From the NCBI GenBank assembly GCA_938002255.1, contig CALLAL010000047.1, forward strand, positions 1 to 46,398: a stretch of DNA of 46,398 nucleotides, written 5' to 3'. A program made the translations under genes and the position numbers. This stretch comes from an uncultured bacterium (lineage in GTDB: Bacteria > Desulfobacterota > BSN033 > UBA1163). Below, piece by piece: positions 46,042 to 46,398 of this stretch. Below the pieces are notes generated by a model, which saw only the letters and a program-made list of their open reading frames with translations, was not told the origin of the DNA and ran no database searches. The first letter of the stretch is position 1. Each line of letters starts with the position of its first letter.

Positions 46042-46398
46042 GTCTCAATCCCTTATTCATCAGGTCATTCTCTCACACAAATGACGAATTTAGTGAAAAT
46101 TCTACAAGGGGAGGTCTCAATCCCTTATTCATCAGGTCATTCTCTCACACAGTTTTCGCAAGTATTCCTCGTTTACCCTTGAATTCACCTTTGGTCTCAA
46201 TCCCTTATTCATCAGGTCATTCTCTCACACCGTAAACTTAGCATTAGAACGACATAACTCACGAAATACATGTCTCAATCCCTTATTCATCAGGTCATTC
46301 TCTCACACTTCTTGTTCGTCAAGAAGGATCCTTGCACTTTTCTGATCGGTCTCAATCCCTTATTCATCAGGTCATTCTCTCACACACTGCGAGCTAAA
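46042..46398 (-). CRISPR. CRISPR array, trailer end, five repeats in window
   Basis: Five identical 37-bp repeats at 46042-46078, 46114-46150, 46194-46230, 46272-46308 and 46349-46385, starting GTCTCAATCCCTTATTC and ending GTCATTCTCTCACAC. Spacers are 35, 43, 41 and 40 bp, and a fifth continues past the window edge. Read on the minus strand the repeat ends ATTGAGAC, like the crRNA 5' handle of many type I-B/III arrays. This suggests leftward transcription from a leader beyond the right edge. No cas gene is in the window. Confidence 0.95.

Noticed and set aside
46042-46398. Assigning a CRISPR subtype
   Set aside because: The repeat resembles type I-B/III repeats only in its handle; without cas genes a subtype would be a guess.

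Overview
The window looks like chromosomal DNA of an anaerobic, Gram-negative bacterium, most likely a Desulfobacterota (deltaproteobacterial) lineage. That placement is an inference. It rests on the gene order rsmG-parA-parB-bactofilin-atpZ/I-atpBEFHAGDC, the AsmA-like envelope proteins, the lipoproteins, the two-subunit glycine decarboxylase (GcvPA/GcvPB) and moderate GC. No rRNA, tRNA or complete transposase gene was found.

Layout. 1-9.9 kb: a small secreted protein, then a leftward run of envelope and lipid genes (DUF4197 protein, two AsmA/DUF748 proteins, MscL with a zinc ribbon, a YihY membrane protein, FabH). 10.2-20.7 kb, rightward: rsmG, parA, parB, bactofilin and a complete F0F1 ATP synthase operon with a proton-type c subunit. 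21-26.8 kb: a heptad-repeat coiled-coil protein, a lipoprotein, an unusual GcvT-GlyA fusion, a YjbQ protein and a patatin lipoprotein. 26.9-37.6 kb, rightward: a nine-gene surface-polysaccharide cluster (GT39-like transferase, four GT2-like transferases, FAD oxidoreductase, radical-SAM/SPASM protein, Gfo/Idh/MocA dehydrogenase, flippase). 37.7-45.1 kb, leftward: an operon behind a tandem glycine riboswitch with its own terminator. Its order is SerK-like ParB-fold protein, gcvH, gcvPA, gcvPB, lipB, lpdA, lipA. 45.4 kb to the end: an orphan response regulator and the start of a CRISPR array whose repeats read leftward.

Two systems stand out. The first is a one-carbon/serine module. The riboswitch operon encodes glycine cleavage P, H and L proteins plus both enzymes for making lipoyl-H. 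The T protein is fused to serine hydroxymethyltransferase 18 kb away, and the first riboswitch gene resembles the ADP-dependent free serine kinase SerK. Together they could interconvert glycine, CH2-THF, serine and O-phosphoserine. The second is a family of 225-226 bp interspersed elements (three full copies and one 89 bp deletion form). They have GYAAC...termini and 8-bp flanking duplications in three of four copies, which are hallmarks of IS66-type MITEs. Their strongly structured interior carries a GGAAA...GAGGCGAAC-like core that recurs in three unrelated intergenic loci.

Short GCGCTATGC-type palindromes also decorate gene 3' ends, and C-rich hairpins flank atpE and precede gcvH.
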